A DNA stretch of 64,000 bases. Origin: Streptomyces luomodiensis (GTDB taxonomy: Bacteria; Actinomycetota; Actinomycetes; Streptomycetales; Streptomycetaceae). Shown piece by piece: positions 35,246-44,757 of the stretch. The notes beneath the pieces were generated by a model, which did no database searches, was not told the DNA's origin, and worked only from the letters and a program-made list of their open reading frames with translations. Position 1 is the stretch's first letter, and each line of letters opens with the position of its first letter. Location of the stretch: contig NZ_CP117522.1 of assembly GCF_031679605.1 (NCBI RefSeq), positions 5,394,001-5,458,000 on the forward strand. Direction: 5' to 3'. Made by a program: the position numbers and the translations under genes.

Positions 35246-36054
35246 GTTCCCTCCTGCTGCTGACCAACGCACTCCAGCCCTCGACGGAGGTGCTCCCCGC
35301 CCTCGGCCTGCTGCTGCACAGCGTGCGGGTGGCCCCCGCGGAGGGCCCGGCCCTGGTGGACACCCCCGGCGCCGATGTCATCCTGATCGACGGCCGCCGC
35401 GATCTGCCGCAGGTGCGCAGCCTGTGTCAGCTGCTGCGGTCCACCGGCCCCGGCTGTCCGCTGATCCTGGTGGTGACCGAGGGCGGGCTCGCCGCCGTCA
35501 CCGCCGACTGGGGCATCGACGACGTGCTGCTGGACACCGCGGGCCCGGCGGAGGTCGAGGCCCGGCTGCGGCTGGCCATGGGCCGCCAGCAGATCACCAC
35601 CGACGACAGCCCGATGGAGATCCGCAACGGCGATCTGTCGGTCGACGAGGCCACGTACAGCGCCAAGCTCAAGGGCCGTGTGCTCGATCTCACATTCAAG
35701 GAGTTCGAGCTGCTGAAGTACCTCGCCCAGCATCCCGGCCGGGTCTTCACCCGGGCGCAGCTGCTCCAGGAGGTCTGGGGCTACGACTACTTCGGCGGCA
35801 CCCGCACCGTGGACGTCCACGTCCGGCGGCTGCGCGCCAAGCTCGGCCCGGAGCACGAGTCGTTGATCGGCACCGTGCGGAACGTGGGCTACCGCTTCGT
35901 CGCGCCGGAGAAGGTCGAGCGCGCCGCCGAGGAGGCTCGGGCCAAGGCGACGGCGCGGGGCGACGGCGCGGGCGACGCGGCGCGGGGCGGGCATCCCGAC
36001 GGGGCGGCCGACTCCGTGGGGAAGGCCGCGGCCGCACGACCGGCCAACAGCTAG
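35242..36054 (+). CDS. glnR: GlnR, global nitrogen regulator (orphan OmpR-type)
   Basis: A 270-residue response regulator without a cognate kinase. The N-terminal receiver-like domain begins [24 protein letters not shown]. It contains [10 protein letters not shown], where the Asp holds the fold by charge contacts rather than being phosphorylated in actinobacterial GlnR. The C-terminal winged helix has [20 protein letters not shown] and [18 protein letters not shown]. The sequence matches Streptomyces GlnR, which activates ammonium assimilation genes (glnA, amtB). The Ala/Gly/Lys-rich tail is variable. Its start overlaps a small leader peptide. Confidence 0.93.
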   Translation: MSSLLLLTNALQPSTEVLPALGLLLHSVRVAPAEGPALVDTPGADVILIDGRRDLPQVRSLCQLLRSTGPGCPLILVVTEGGLAAVTADWGIDDVLLDTAGPAEVEARLRLAMGRQQITTDDSPMEIRNGDLSVDEATYSAKLKGRVLDLTFKEFELLKYLAQHPGRVFTRAQLLQEVWGYDYFGGTRTVDVHVRRLRAKLGPEHESLIGTVRNVGYRFVAPEKVERAAEEARAKATARGDGAGDAARGGHPDGAADSVGKAAAARPANS

Positions 36055-36077
36055 CTGGACCCGCGTAGACTTCGCGC

Positions 36078-37100
36078 GTGGCCAAGGTGACGCGGGATGA
36101 TGTGGCAAGGCTTGCGGGTACGTCGACCGCGGTCGTCAGTTACGTCATCAATAACGGACCCCGGCCGGTCGCCCCGGCCACGCGCGAGCGGGTGCTTGCC
36201 GCGATCAAGGAGCTCGGCTATCGGCCGGACCGGGTCGCGCAGGCGATGGCGAGCCGCCGGACGGATCTCATAGGGCTGATCGTGCCGGACGCCCGGCAGC
36301 CGTTCTTCGCGGAGATGGCGCACGCCGTCGAGCAGGCGGCCGCCGAGCGCGGAAAGATGGTGCTGGTCGGCAACTCCGACTACCTCGACGAGCGCGAGGT
36401 GCACTATCTGCGCGCCTTCCTGGGGATGCGGGTGTCCGGGCTGATCCTCATCAGCCAGGGCCCGAGCGAGAACGCGGCGGCCGAGATCGAGGCGTGGGAC
36501 GCCCGGGTGGTGCTGCTGCACGAGCGGCCCGAGGCGATCGACGACGTGGCGGTGGTGCTGGACGACATCGGCGGCGCGCAGCTGGCGGTGCGGCATCTGC
36601 TGGAGCACGGCCACGACTACGTGGCCTGCCTCGGCGGCACCGAGATAACCCCGACCGTCGGCGACCCCGTCACCGACCACGTCGCGGGCTGGCGCCGCGC
36701 GATGCAGGAGGCGGGGCGGCCCACGGAGGGGCGGCTCTTCCAGGCCCCGTACAACCGGTACGACGCGTACAAGGTCGCCCTCGAGCTGCTGGCCGGCCCG
36801 GACCGGCCCCCGGCGATCTTCTGCGCCACCGACGACCAGGCGTTCGGGGTACTGCGGGCGGCGCGTGAGCTGCGGATCGACGTACCGGGGGAGCTGGCGG
36901 TGGCCGGCTTCGACGATGTGAAGGAAGCCCACCTCACCGACCCGCCGCTGACCACGGTCGGCTCCGACCGCCCCGCGATGGCGCGCGCCGCGGTCGATCT
37001 GGTGCTGGAGGACGGCGTCCGCCTGGCCAACTCCCGCCGCGAACGGGTCAAGCAGTTCCCCTCGGCGCTGGTGGTCCGCCGCTCCTGCGGTTGCGCGTAG
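36078..37100 (+). CDS. LacI-family transcriptional regulator
   Basis: A 340-residue repressor beginning with GTG 36078. The LacI helix-turn-helix ([28 protein letters not shown]) and hinge helix ([15 protein letters not shown]) are followed by a sugar-binding-protein fold with [21 protein letters not shown] and [15 protein letters not shown]. The C-terminus [14 protein letters not shown] ([10 protein letters not shown]) is common in the family. It lies 23 bases after glnR on the same strand and may be co-transcribed. Effector unknown; no sugar transport genes are adjacent. Confidence 0.9.
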   Translation: MAKVTRDDVARLAGTSTAVVSYVINNGPRPVAPATRERVLAAIKELGYRPDRVAQAMASRRTDLIGLIVPDARQPFFAEMAHAVEQAAAERGKMVLVGNSDYLDEREVHYLRAFLGMRVSGLILISQGPSENAAAEIEAWDARVVLLHERPEAIDDVAVVLDDIGGAQLAVRHLLEHGHDYVACLGGTEITPTVGDPVTDHVAGWRRAMQEAGRPTEGRLFQAPYNRYDAYKVALELLAGPDRPPAIFCATDDQAFGVLRAARELRIDVPGELAVAGFDDVKEAHLTDPPLTTVGSDRPAMARAAVDLVLEDGVRLANSRRERVKQFPSALVVRRSCGCA

Positions 37101-37858
37101 CGCGGTTGCGCGTAGCGCTTCTGCACGAGTCGGGGCCCGGGGGCCCCGACGGCCCCGGCTGCTGTTGCCGTCCGGCGGGTGTGGCCCTGCGGGTCTGCGC
37201 CGTGTCCTCGGCGAGGCAGCCGTCTTACGGCGAGGGGCCGATGCCGAGGCTCGTTCCAGGGGCGGTGGTGTCGCGTGGCTGCTTTCCTGGCGGATGGCGT
37301 CCGCGGGCAAGGGGTCTTACGGCCGGTGGCCTCGCGCGCCTCTGCCCGTCCGGCGGGTGTGGCCCTGCGGGGTCTGTGCCGGGTCCTGGGCGAGGTGGCC
37401 GCCTTACGGTGTCCTTGGCGCCGCGTGGCTGCTTTCCGGGGGCGCCGGCGTGCCATGGCTTACGGGCCGACGGCCCCGCTTGCCTCTGCTGTCCGGCTGC
37501 CGCGGCCCTCGGCGCGTGCCCGCCCTGTGGCCGTCTTACGGGGGCCTTCGCGCCTGGCGGGTCTCGTGATCCCGCGACGTTCCACGGCTGGGCCCCGGAG
37601 CTTCGCGCAGGCGGCGCGTCCTGTGGTCGGTGGGGTTCTCCGAGGCGGCGCCCCAGGGTGGCGTGACCGCCTTACGGCGGGCTTCAGCGCTGGGGGCCGC
37701 GTCCGTGCGCCGAAGAGGGTCCCGGGCCCGGGACGGCGGGGGCCCGGGGGCGGTGCCCCGGACCGGTCGGGGGTCCTTATGTCGGGCATACCGACTTCTG
37801 GCGGGGTTCTTAGCGGGCACTCAGGAGACTCTCATAATCCGGCCGCACAGTCATATAC
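37101..37858. other. 758-base noncoding stretch with diverged duplications
   Basis: No convincing gene. Several frames stay open because stops are rare, but their peptides are Arg/Gly/Pro-rich with no family resemblance. The motif CTTACGG recurs at least five times. Two larger direct repeats are listed separately. The last 50 bases hold the promoter of the protease gene, including TCATAATC and an AGGAGA. Confidence 0.6.
37168..37409. repeat. Two copies of a 63-base repeat, 178 bases apart
   Basis: Positions 37168-37230 and 37346-37409 share CCGTCCGGCGGGTGTGGCCC and continue with only scattered differences to CTTACGG. A second shared block, CGCGTGGCTGCTTTCC, follows each copy (about 37274 and 37422). 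Together they indicate a duplicated unit of roughly 150-180 bases that has since diverged. Confidence 0.8.
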
Positions 37859-38971
37859 ATGACGGACAGCACACGCCGCAGCGGCGCAGACGAGCCCTAT
37901 CCCTTCCCGTACGGCGGTGGCGCGGGGTATCCCGCTCCGCCCGCGTACCAGCCTCAGCAGCCGGTCACCACGCCGTCCGGGATCACCGTGTGGCCGGGTG
38001 CCGGCAGTGGTGGGGACGGGGCCGGGGAGGACGGTGGCGCGCTCGCGGCCGAGGGGGCGCACGGTGGCGGCAAGCGGCGCAAGGCGCGGATGTCGCGGCC
38101 GGTCGCGCTGATCGCGGCCGTGGCGGCGGTCTCGGCGCTCGTGGGGGGCGGGTCGGCCGCGCTGGTCACCCACGCCACCGAGAAGTCCGACACCGCGATC
38201 TCCACCCCCGTGGTCAACGCCAAGTCCACCAGCAGCAGCGGGGTCTCGGCCGTGGCGACGGCCGTCAGCCCCAGCATCGTGGAGGTCGGCGCCAGCGGCA
38301 CCAGTGGTGAGTCCACCGGCTCCGGCGTGATCATCACCAGCGACGGCGAGATCATCACCAACAACCACGTGATCTCCGGCGCCAACTCGATCCAGGTGAC
38401 CTTCAGCGACGGCAGCAAGAAGACCGCGACGGTCATCGGCACCGACAGCGCGAAGGACCTCGCACTGATCAAGGTGCAGGACGCGAGCGGGCTGAAGGCC
38501 GCCACGCTCGGCGACTCCAGCAAGGTCACGGTGGGCGACCAGGTCGTGGCCATCGGCTCGCCCGAGGGCCTCACCGGCACCGTCACCAGCGGCATTGTCT
38601 CCGCGCTCGACCGTGATGTCACCGTCTCCACGGACGAGAGCCAGGGCCAGGGCGACCAGGGAGGGCCGGGCAGCGGCCGGCAGTGGCCCTTCGAGTTCGG
38701 CGGCGGCCAGTACAACGGCGACGTCGGCTCGTCGACCACCACCTACAAGGCCATCCAGACCGACGCCTCGCTCAACCCCGGCAACTCCGGCGGTGCGCTG
38801 ATCAACATGAGCGGCCAGATCGTCGGCATCAACTCCGCCATGTACTCCTCGGCCTCGACCCAGAGCTCCAGCAGCGCGGGCAGCATCGGCCTCGGCTTCG
38901 CGATCCCGATCAACACCGTCAAGTCCGACCTCGCGACCCTGCGCGCGGGCGGCAGTGACAGCAACGTCTGA
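37859..38971 (+). CDS. Membrane-anchored HtrA-like serine protease without PDZ domain
   Basis: A 370-residue S1C-family protease. The cytoplasmic N-terminus is Pro/Gly/Tyr-rich (about 1-75), followed by one transmembrane helix (ALIAAVAAVSALVGGGSAALV) and the extracellular trypsin-like domain. The triad is His in TNNHVI, Asp in DLALIKV and Ser in GNSGGAL. A Gly/Gln-rich insert (QGQGDQGGPGSG) precedes the Ser segment, and the protein ends soon after the protease domain, so the usual PDZ domain is absent. A two-component pair follows, an arrangement like pepD-mprAB in mycobacteria, which suggests cell-envelope stress control. Confidence 0.9.
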   Translation: MTDSTRRSGADEPYPFPYGGGAGYPAPPAYQPQQPVTTPSGITVWPGAGSGGDGAGEDGGALAAEGAHGGGKRRKARMSRPVALIAAVAAVSALVGGGSAALVTHATEKSDTAISTPVVNAKSTSSSGVSAVATAVSPSIVEVGASGTSGESTGSGVIITSDGEIITNNHVISGANSIQVTFSDGSKKTATVIGTDSAKDLALIKVQDASGLKAATLGDSSKVTVGDQVVAIGSPEGLTGTVTSGIVSALDRDVTVSTDESQGQGDQGGPGSGRQWPFEFGGGQYNGDVGSSTTTYKAIQTDASLNPGNSGGALINMSGQIVGINSAMYSSASTQSSSSAGSIGLGFAIPINTVKSDLATLRAGGSDSNV

Positions 38972-39053
38972 CCGGCGTGCGAGGCTGGCAGCAGCATGTC
39001 CCGCCGCACCGCCGCCGCACCGCCGCCGCACCGCCACGTGAAGGAACCGACCC

Positions 39054-39794
39054 ATGAGCCTCCCCGATCATGGCGATCAGCCCGCCCGCATCCTGATCGT
39101 CGACGACGAGCCGGCCGTCCGGGAGGCCCTGCACCGCAGCCTCGTCTTCGAGGGCTACGCGACCGAGACCGCCGTGGACGGCCTGGACGCGCTGGACAAG
39201 GTCGGCTCCTACGACCCCGAACTGATCGTGCTCGATGTGCTGATGCCCCGGATGGACGGGCTGACCGCGGCGCGGCGGCTGCGCGCCACCGGCGTGACGC
39301 TGCCCATCCTGATGCTCACCGCGCGGGACACGGTCGGCGACCGGGTCACCGGGCTCGACGCGGGCGCGGACGACTACCTCGTCAAACCCTTCGAACTGGA
39401 TGAACTGCTGGCCCGCATCCGCGCCCTGCTGCGCCGCAGCTCCTACGTGGCGCGGCAGGACGCGGCGCTGCCCGACGCGGAGGTGATGGCCTTCGACGAC
39501 CTGCGGATGGACCTGACGACCCGCGAGGTCACCCGGGGCACCCGCCGCGTCGAGCTGACCCGCACCGAGTTCACCCTGCTGGAGATGTTCCTGGCGCACC
39601 CCCGCCAGGTGCTCACCCGTGAGCAGATCCTCAAGGCGGTGTGGGGCTTCGACTTCGAGCCGTCGTCCAACTCGCTTGATGTGTACGTGATGTATCTGCG
39701 CCGCAAGACGGAGGCGGGCGGCGAACCGCGGCTGGTGCACACCGTGCGCGGGGTGGGGTACGTCCTGCGGTCCGCGAAGGGCGATCTTTCGTGA
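39054..39794 (+). CDS. OmpR-type response regulator (MprA-like)
   Basis: A 246-residue response regulator. The receiver has [13 protein letters not shown], phosphoacceptor Asp at about 61 ([13 protein letters not shown]) and the Lys in [10 protein letters not shown]. The C-terminal winged helix has [22 protein letters not shown] and [20 protein letters not shown]. Its stop overlaps the GTG of the kinase gene (GTGA, 39791-39794), so the two are coupled. A CCGCCGCAC microsatellite lies just upstream at about 39001-39035. Confidence 0.93.
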   Translation: MSLPDHGDQPARILIVDDEPAVREALHRSLVFEGYATETAVDGLDALDKVGSYDPELIVLDVLMPRMDGLTAARRLRATGVTLPILMLTARDTVGDRVTGLDAGADDYLVKPFELDELLARIRALLRRSSYVARQDAALPDAEVMAFDDLRMDLTTREVTRGTRRVELTRTEFTLLEMFLAHPRQVLTREQILKAVWGFDFEPSSNSLDVYVMYLRRKTEAGGEPRLVHTVRGVGYVLRSAKGDLS

Positions 39795-41212
39795 GGTTCC
39801 GCAACCTGCCGCTGCGTTCGCGACTGGCCCTGCTCACCGCCGTGGCGGTGGCGGTGGCGGTGGCGGCCTCGGCGTTCGCGTGCTGGCTGATCGTCCGGGA
39901 ACAGCTCAGCGGCCAACTCGACTCGTCCCTGCGCAACGTCAAGGTCGACGAGCGCAATGTGGTGAGCATCCTGGAGGCGTGCCAGAGCCCCGACGGCGCC
40001 GACAGCCGCACCCCGCGCGCCCTCGGCTCGTACTCCGTGCAGATCGTGCTGGCCGACGGGAGCCGCTGCCGCCAGCCGGGGGCGGCGCAACTGCCGGTGA
40101 CCTCCTCCGACGTGGCCGTGGCCCTCGGGCAGCGGCCGAACGCGCTGCACGACGCGACGGCCACGGGCGGCCAGGGCATGCGGGTGTACACCTACCGGCC
40201 CACGGTCGGCCCCGGCAGCCCGCTGCCGCGCGGTATCGCCGTCTCCATGGCCCGCCCGCTGAGCGAGGTCGAGCATCCCCTCAACACGCTGGCGCTGGTG
40301 CTCTCCCTCGTCGCCGGGGTCGGCGTCGTCGGCGCGGGCGCCGCGGGCCTGTGGATCGCCAGGACCGGGCTGAAGCCCGTGGACCGGCTGACCGAGGCGG
40401 TCGAGCATGTGGCCCGCACCGAGGACCTGGCCGTCCGCATCCCCGCCGAGGGCGATGACGAGATCGCCCGGCTGTCCCGGTCGTTCAACGCCATGACGGC
40501 CGCCCTCGCCTCCTCCCGCGACCGCCAGCAGCAGCTGATCGCGGACGCAGGGCATGAGCTGCGCACCCCGCTCACCTCGCTGCGCACCAATGTCGAGCTG
40601 CTCGCCCGCAGCGAGGAAACCGGCCGCGCGCTGCCGCCCGACGACCGTAAGGCGCTCATGAAGAGCGTCAAGGCGCAGATGACCGAACTGGCCGCGCTGA
40701 TCGGCGATCTACAGGAGCTGTCCCGCCCCGACGCCCTGCCCGGCAGTGGCCCCCCGCAGGTGGTCGCCCTGCACGAGGTGGCGCACACGGCCCTGGAGCG
40801 GGCCCGGCTGCGCGGCGCGCATCTCACGATCAACGCCTCGATCGAATCCTGGTACGTGCGCGGCGAGCCGGCCGCTCTGGAGCGGGCGCTGGTCAATCTG
40901 CTCGACAACGCCGTGAAGTTCAGCCCTTCGGGTGGTGTGATCGACGTCGTCCTCAGAAGCGGAGAGCTGAGGGTGCGGGACCATGGCCCCGGTATCCCCG
41001 CCGAGGAACTGCCGCATGTCTTCGAGCGCTTCTGGCGCTCCCCGTCCGCCCGCAGCATGCCCGGTTCGGGCCTCGGCCTGTCGATCGTGGCCCGCACGGT
41101 GCAGCAGGCGGGCGGCCAGGTGGGGCTGGAGCCGGCGGAGGGCGGCGGTACGGTCGCCTGGCTCAGGCTCCCGGGCGCGCCCACCGCCCCGCCCGCGATC
41201 GATCTCGACTGA
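39791..41212 (+). CDS. Membrane sensor histidine kinase (MprB-like)
   Basis: A 473-residue kinase. Two transmembrane helices (about 13-35 and 165-190) enclose an extracellular domain of about 130 residues with two Cys (ACQSPD and SRCRQPG) that may form a disulfide. A HAMP domain follows, then the HisKA box [16 protein letters not shown] with the phosphorylated His at about 255. The ATPase motifs are [11 protein letters not shown] (N box), DHGPGIP (G1) and [11 protein letters not shown] (G2). It pairs with the upstream regulator. Confidence 0.93.
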   Translation: MRFRNLPLRSRLALLTAVAVAVAVAASAFACWLIVREQLSGQLDSSLRNVKVDERNVVSILEACQSPDGADSRTPRALGSYSVQIVLADGSRCRQPGAAQLPVTSSDVAVALGQRPNALHDATATGGQGMRVYTYRPTVGPGSPLPRGIAVSMARPLSEVEHPLNTLALVLSLVAGVGVVGAGAAGLWIARTGLKPVDRLTEAVEHVARTEDLAVRIPAEGDDEIARLSRSFNAMTAALASSRDRQQQLIADAGHELRTPLTSLRTNVELLARSEETGRALPPDDRKALMKSVKAQMTELAALIGDLQELSRPDALPGSGPPQVVALHEVAHTALERARLRGAHLTINASIESWYVRGEPAALERALVNLLDNAVKFSPSGGVIDVVLRSGELRVRDHGPGIPAEELPHVFERFWRSPSARSMPGSGLGLSIVARTVQQAGGQVGLEPAEGGGTVAWLRLPGAPTAPPAIDLD

Positions 41213-41292
41213 GCCGGCCGCGGGCCCGACCTCTCAGCCGCCGGACACGTCCGGCTCAGCGGGCGCACAGCCTCCGGTACGAGGTTGGGGCC

Positions 41293-42024
41293 ATGCACGA
41301 GACTGCCCGAATCCTGGTCGTGGACGACGAGCCATCGGTGCGCGAAGCGCTCGGCAGAGCCCTGCGGTACGAGGGCTACGACGTCGGGACGGCCCAGGCC
41401 GGCCCCGAGGCGCTGGAGGCGATCGAGCGGGAGCGGCCCCATCTGGTGCTGCTCGCGGTGGCGACGCGGGCGACGCCCGGACCGGACGGGCCGTCGGCGA
41501 TCCGCCGGATACGGGCCCGCGGCTGCACAGTGCCGATCATGATGGTCGGCGACCGGGACTCCCTCAGCGACCGGGTCGCCGGCCTTGACAGCGGCGCGGA
41601 CGACTATCTGACCGGGCCCTTCGCCCAGGAGGAGCTGCTGGCCCGGGTGAGAGCCCTGCTGCGCCGCGGGCTCCGGTGGCGCCCCGTCCCGGCGGAGAAA
41701 CCGCCCCTGGAGCCCGCGGCGCTGGCCTTCGAGGACATGACGCTGGACCCGCTCACCCGCCGGGTCACCCGGTCCGGCCGGCGGCTGGATCTCACCAAGA
41801 CCGAGTTCGCGCTGCTGAAGCTGTTCCTGTCCCGTCCCCGTCAGGTCCTCAGCCGGGCCGCGATCCTCCGGGACGTCTGGGGTTTCGAGTTCGAGCCGTC
41901 GTCCAACACGCTGGATGTGTATGTGATGTACCTGCGCCGCAAGACGGAGGCGGCCGGGGAACCGAGGCTCGTCCACACCGTGCGCGGCGTGGGTTATGTG
42001 CTGCGCGCGGTGGGAGCCGATTAG
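41293..42024 (+). CDS. Response-regulator paralogue with non-functional receiver
   Basis: A 243-residue OmpR-type protein closely related to the regulator at 39054. The DNA-binding halves share nearly identical blocks such as [18 protein letters not shown] and [13 protein letters not shown]. The receiver keeps the Mg-binding acidic pair (VVDDEPSVREAL) but has Ala at about 55 where the phosphoacceptor Asp should be (HLVLLAVATRA). It also has Gly instead of the conserved Lys (YLTGPFAQEEL). It therefore cannot be phosphorylated in the normal way and may compete for the same DNA sites. It follows the kinase gene by 80 bases. Confidence 0.88.
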   Translation: MHETARILVVDDEPSVREALGRALRYEGYDVGTAQAGPEALEAIERERPHLVLLAVATRATPGPDGPSAIRRIRARGCTVPIMMVGDRDSLSDRVAGLDSGADDYLTGPFAQEELLARVRALLRRGLRWRPVPAEKPPLEPAALAFEDMTLDPLTRRVTRSGRRLDLTKTEFALLKLFLSRPRQVLSRAAILRDVWGFEFEPSSNTLDVYVMYLRRKTEAAGEPRLVHTVRGVGYVLRAVGAD

Positions 42025-42041
42025 GCGGCAGGCACCCGGAA

Positions 42042-42070
42042 GCGGGGTGAGGGCCCGGCCCTCACCCCGC
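42042..42070. terminator. Bidirectional terminator
   Basis: A 12-bp perfect stem (GCGGGGTGAGGG and complement) with loop CCCGG lies between the convergent response regulator and ABC exporter genes. Confidence 0.8.
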
Positions 42071-42085
42071 TCGCGTGTGTGCCGG

Positions 42086-44074
42086 TCAGAGCGGTCCGAG
42101 CCGGAGCGTCGGCTGGGGGCCGGTGTCGGCGAGGGAGCCGTTCTGGGAGCCGTGCAGCCGGGCGTACGCGCCGCCCAGCGCCAGCAGTTCGTGGTGGGTG
42201 CCCGTCTCCACGACCCGCCCGTGGTCCAGCACCAGCACGCGGTCGGCGTCCGGCGCCAGGTTCAGATCGTGGCTGATCATGATCGTGGTGCGGCCGGACA
42301 TCAGCCGCCGCAGCGGCCGCACGACCCGCCGCGCGGCCAGTGCGTCCAGGCCGGTGGTGGGCTCGTCCAGGACCAGGACGGGCGCGTCGCGCAGCATCGC
42401 GCGGGCGATGGCGATGCGCTGGAGCTGCCCGCCGGACAGCCGTGCGGTGTGCGGGTCGATCCGGGTGTCGTAGCCCTCGGGCAGGGCCGCGATGAAGTCG
42501 TGGGCGGCGGCGTCCCGCGCCGCCCGGACGATCTCGTGCTCGGCGGCGCCGGGGCGGCCGCAGGCGATGTTCTCGCGGATGGTGTCGTGCAGGATCAGCG
42601 TCTTCTGCGGCAGCAGCGTCACGTTCTCCCGCAGGAAGCCCAGCGGCATGGCGTACAGCGGTACGCCGTCGAGCCGCACATATCCCTCCGCCGGGTCGTA
42701 GAAGCGGGTCAGCAGCTTGGAGACGGTGGACTTGCCCGCCCCGCTCGCCCCCGTGATCAGCACCAGCTCACCCGGGCGGGCGGTGAACGAGACCTCGGCC
42801 AGGGTGCGCCGGTCGCCGCCGGGGTAGCGGAAGCCGACCCGGTCGAACTCCACGGTGCCGTGCACCCGCCACGGCGCGACCGCGGCCCCCGGCGGCGGAT
42901 CGCTCACGGCCGGCTCGGCGTCGAGGATCTCCAGCAGCCGCTCGGCGCCCGCGGTGGCGGCGGTAAGGGTGAGACCGAGCTGTCCGAGGTTGCGGATCGG
43001 CGGATAGAGGTAGCCGAGGAAGGCGGCGAAGGCCAGCAGCTGTCCGATGGTCATCCGGTCCTGGGAGATCTCCCAGGCGCCGAGCCCGATCACGGCCAGG
43101 ACGCACAGCGTCTCGATAACCTCGACCAGCTGCTCGTACAGCTCGCTCATCCGGGCGCCGGCCACCGACGCCCGCATCCACGCACGGGCCTCCCGGCCCA
43201 GCCGCCGCTCCTCGGCGTCCTTACGGTTGTACGCCTGGGTCAGCACGATGTTGCCGAGCGACTCCTCCACGACGGAGGTGATCGCACCGTCGGCGACCCG
43301 CTCGTCCCTGGCCACCGAGGTGATCCGCCCGGAGAAGCGCCGCGCGGCCAGCCAGAACAGCGGGGCCAGCACGAAGGTGGCCAGCGCCAGGTCCCAGCGC
43401 AGCCGGAAGGCGGCGATGGAGAAGAAGACCGTGCTGAAGACGGCGGAGACGGTGCCCACCACCCCGGAGACCACCATCTGCTCGATTGCCTCCACGTCCC
43501 CGGTGAGGCGTTCGACCAGATCGCCCTGGCGGTGACGCTGGAAGAAGTGCGGCGGCAGCTCCTGCACATGCGCGAAGACCCGCGCCCGCAGCCGCAGCAC
43601 GAACCGCTCGGCGGTCCATACGGCGAGCGAGTTGCCGATGTAGCCGACGGCGGCGCCGAGCACCGCGACCGCGAGCCACTGCGCGGCGGGGGTCCAGAAG
43701 GCGCTGAGCGAGCCCTGCCGCAGCGCGTTGTCGGTCAGATCGGAGAAGAGCAGGATCGCGGCGGTCTCGGCGAGCGCCGCGACGATGACACAGGCGCAGA
43801 TCAGCACCAGCCAGCGCCGGTCGCCCCGGGTGAGCGGCCAGAACCGGCGGAACGCCTGCCGCGCGGTGAGCCGTGGACCGGTCGGTTCGTCCTCCTCGAC
43901 GCCGGGCTCGCCGTCCGCCGCGGGGGCGTACGGGTACTCCTCGGGGAGCTGGGTGGCCTTCGGCTGATGACGGCCGTAAGGGCGCGGCCGCCCGGGGCGC
44001 CGGTGCCGGGCGACGGCGGGGTCGGACCCGATCGCGCGCAGCTGCATGGTGGGCTGGTCCTGGTACGAGGTCAC
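42086..44074 (-). CDS. ABC exporter (fused membrane and ATPase domains) next to twin basic peptides
   Basis: A 662-residue half-transporter. GTG 44074 has GGGAG upstream. A 90-residue cytoplasmic N-terminus (Pro/Arg-rich, then acidic) precedes six transmembrane segments. The ATPase domain has Walker A GASGAGKST, signature RLSGGQLQRI and Walker B VLVLDEPTTGLD with catalytic Glu. There is no peptidase domain, so it is not a standard double-glycine peptide exporter. It lies 85 bases downstream of two identical 39-residue peptide genes, with a hairpin between. It probably acts as a homodimer. Whether the peptides are its cargo is an open inference. Confidence 0.88.
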   Translation of the reverse strand: MTSYQDQPTMQLRAIGSDPAVARHRRPGRPRPYGRHQPKATQLPEEYPYAPAADGEPGVEEDEPTGPRLTARQAFRRFWPLTRGDRRWLVLICACVIVAALAETAAILLFSDLTDNALRQGSLSAFWTPAAQWLAVAVLGAAVGYIGNSLAVWTAERFVLRLRARVFAHVQELPPHFFQRHRQGDLVERLTGDVEAIEQMVVSGVVGTVSAVFSTVFFSIAAFRLRWDLALATFVLAPLFWLAARRFSGRITSVARDERVADGAITSVVEESLGNIVLTQAYNRKDAEERRLGREARAWMRASVAGARMSELYEQLVEVIETLCVLAVIGLGAWEISQDRMTIGQLLAFAAFLGYLYPPIRNLGQLGLTLTAATAGAERLLEILDAEPAVSDPPPGAAVAPWRVHGTVEFDRVGFRYPGGDRRTLAEVSFTARPGELVLITGASGAGKSTVSKLLTRFYDPAEGYVRLDGVPLYAMPLGFLRENVTLLPQKTLILHDTIRENIACGRPGAAEHEIVRAARDAAAHDFIAALPEGYDTRIDPHTARLSGGQLQRIAIARAMLRDAPVLVLDEPTTGLDALAARRVVRPLRRLMSGRTTIMISHDLNLAPDADRVLVLDHGRVVETGTHHELLALGGAYARLHGSQNGSLADTGPQPTLRLGPL

Positions 44075-44108
44075 GGTCGGTCTCTCCCGCTCGGCTCCGG
44101 AAATGGCC

Positions 44109-44145
44109 GAGGCGGGCCCGCGGCGCGATGCCGCGAACCCGCCTC
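44109..44145 (-). terminator. Interrupted hairpin between the twin peptides and the exporter
   Basis: GAGGCGGG and GCGGC arms pair with their complements around a 5-base loop, with a short internal loop. It lies downstream of the second peptide stop (44160) and upstream of the exporter start, so it probably limits read-through and makes peptide mRNA more abundant. Confidence 0.65.
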
Positions 44146-44159
44146 CGGTGTGTGGTGGG

Positions 44160-44279
44160 TCAGCCACCGATGGGGCGACGCTTGGCCGGCTTCTTCGGGG
44201 CGGGCTTCTGGGCGTGCTTGTTCTTCTTGGGCTCGGACTTGCGGGCGGGCTTGACCGGGACGATCTTGTGCAGGCTCAT
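44160..44279 (-). CDS. 39-residue Lys/Pro-rich basic peptide, downstream copy
   Basis: ATG 44279 with AAAGGAA five bases upstream. The peptide starts MSLHKIVPVKPARKSEP and ends AKRRPIGG; it has 10 Lys, 3 Arg and 7 Pro, no Cys and only one acidic residue. It is identical in protein sequence to the copy at 44328-44447; the genes differ at one synonymous base. It has no signal peptide. It might bind nucleic acid or membranes, or be exported by the adjacent ABC protein. I do not recognise the family. Confidence 0.75.
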   Translation of the reverse strand: MSLHKIVPVKPARKSEPKKNKHAQKPAPKKPAKRRPIGG

Positions 44280-44327
44280 GGTTGTTCCTTTCGGTGTTAG
44301 CTGTTTGTCTTCTTCTGCCGGAACCGG

Positions 44328-44447
44328 TCAGCCACCGATGGGGCGACGCTTGGCCGGCTTCTTCGGGGCGGGCTTCTGGGCGTGCTTGTTCTTCTTCGGC
44401 TCGGACTTGCGGGCGGGCTTGACCGGGACGATCTTGTGCAGGCTCAT
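44328..44447 (-). CDS. 39-residue Lys/Pro-rich basic peptide, upstream copy
   Basis: Start at 44447 with AAAGGGAA upstream; stop at 44328. The translation is identical to the copy 48 bases downstream. The flanking sequence is also duplicated: ACCGAAAGG(G)AA before each start and a GCCGGAACCG block further up. The repeat unit is therefore about 168 bases. Near-perfect identity with a single silent change points to recent duplication or conversion with protein-level constraint. Confidence 0.75.
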   Translation of the reverse strand: MSLHKIVPVKPARKSEPKKNKHAQKPAPKKPAKRRPIGG

Positions 44448-44757
44448 GGCTTTCCCTTTCGGTATGCGCTGTTCCTTTTCTTTCGCCGGAACCGTTCGGC
44501 CTTCGACCGGAGCCGTTCGGTTTCGACATGGAAGACATTAGGAGCGCTATCCGTGAGTGAGATCGGACTGAGCTGTGCGTTCGCTCAGAACGGTCTGAAA
44601 GAATTCTCATCCGGACTCTGGAACCACGCCGTGACCTGCTGCGTCTCGTGGGCGGCAGCCGCGCGCGGGGGCGTATCGACGGATATGCGCACCCCATTCG
44701 TGGGCATACGAAAGGGGCCGGTGGCCTATGTCACCGGCCCCGGATGCGCGGAATTCC
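44448..44757. other. Promoter region of the twin peptides
   Basis: No gene seen. On the minus strand TAATGT near 44537-44542 could be a -10 box. An inverted repeat TGAGC-N9-GCTCA at 44569-44587 is a possible operator. A duplicated CCGTTCGG motif lies near 44495-44522. The right end holds the terminator at 44714-44741. Confidence 0.5.
44714..44741 (-). terminator. Terminator of the long DUF2993 gene
   Basis: A 10-bp perfect stem (GGGGCCGGTG and complement) with an 8-base loop starts 17 bases after the DUF2993 stop and is followed on the minus strand by TTTCGTATG. Confidence 0.8.

Noticed and set aside
37179..37862. A 227-residue open frame in the gap before the protease gene
   Set aside because: The translation is Arg/Gly/Pro-rich, has no family resemblance, crosses the direct repeats and has no ribosome site. 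Several other frames are equally open there because stops are rare in GC-rich DNA.
42086..44447. Double-glycine leader interpretation of the twin basic peptides
   Set aside because: The Gly-Gly is the extreme C-terminus, not the end of a leader, and the exporter lacks a C39 peptidase domain.
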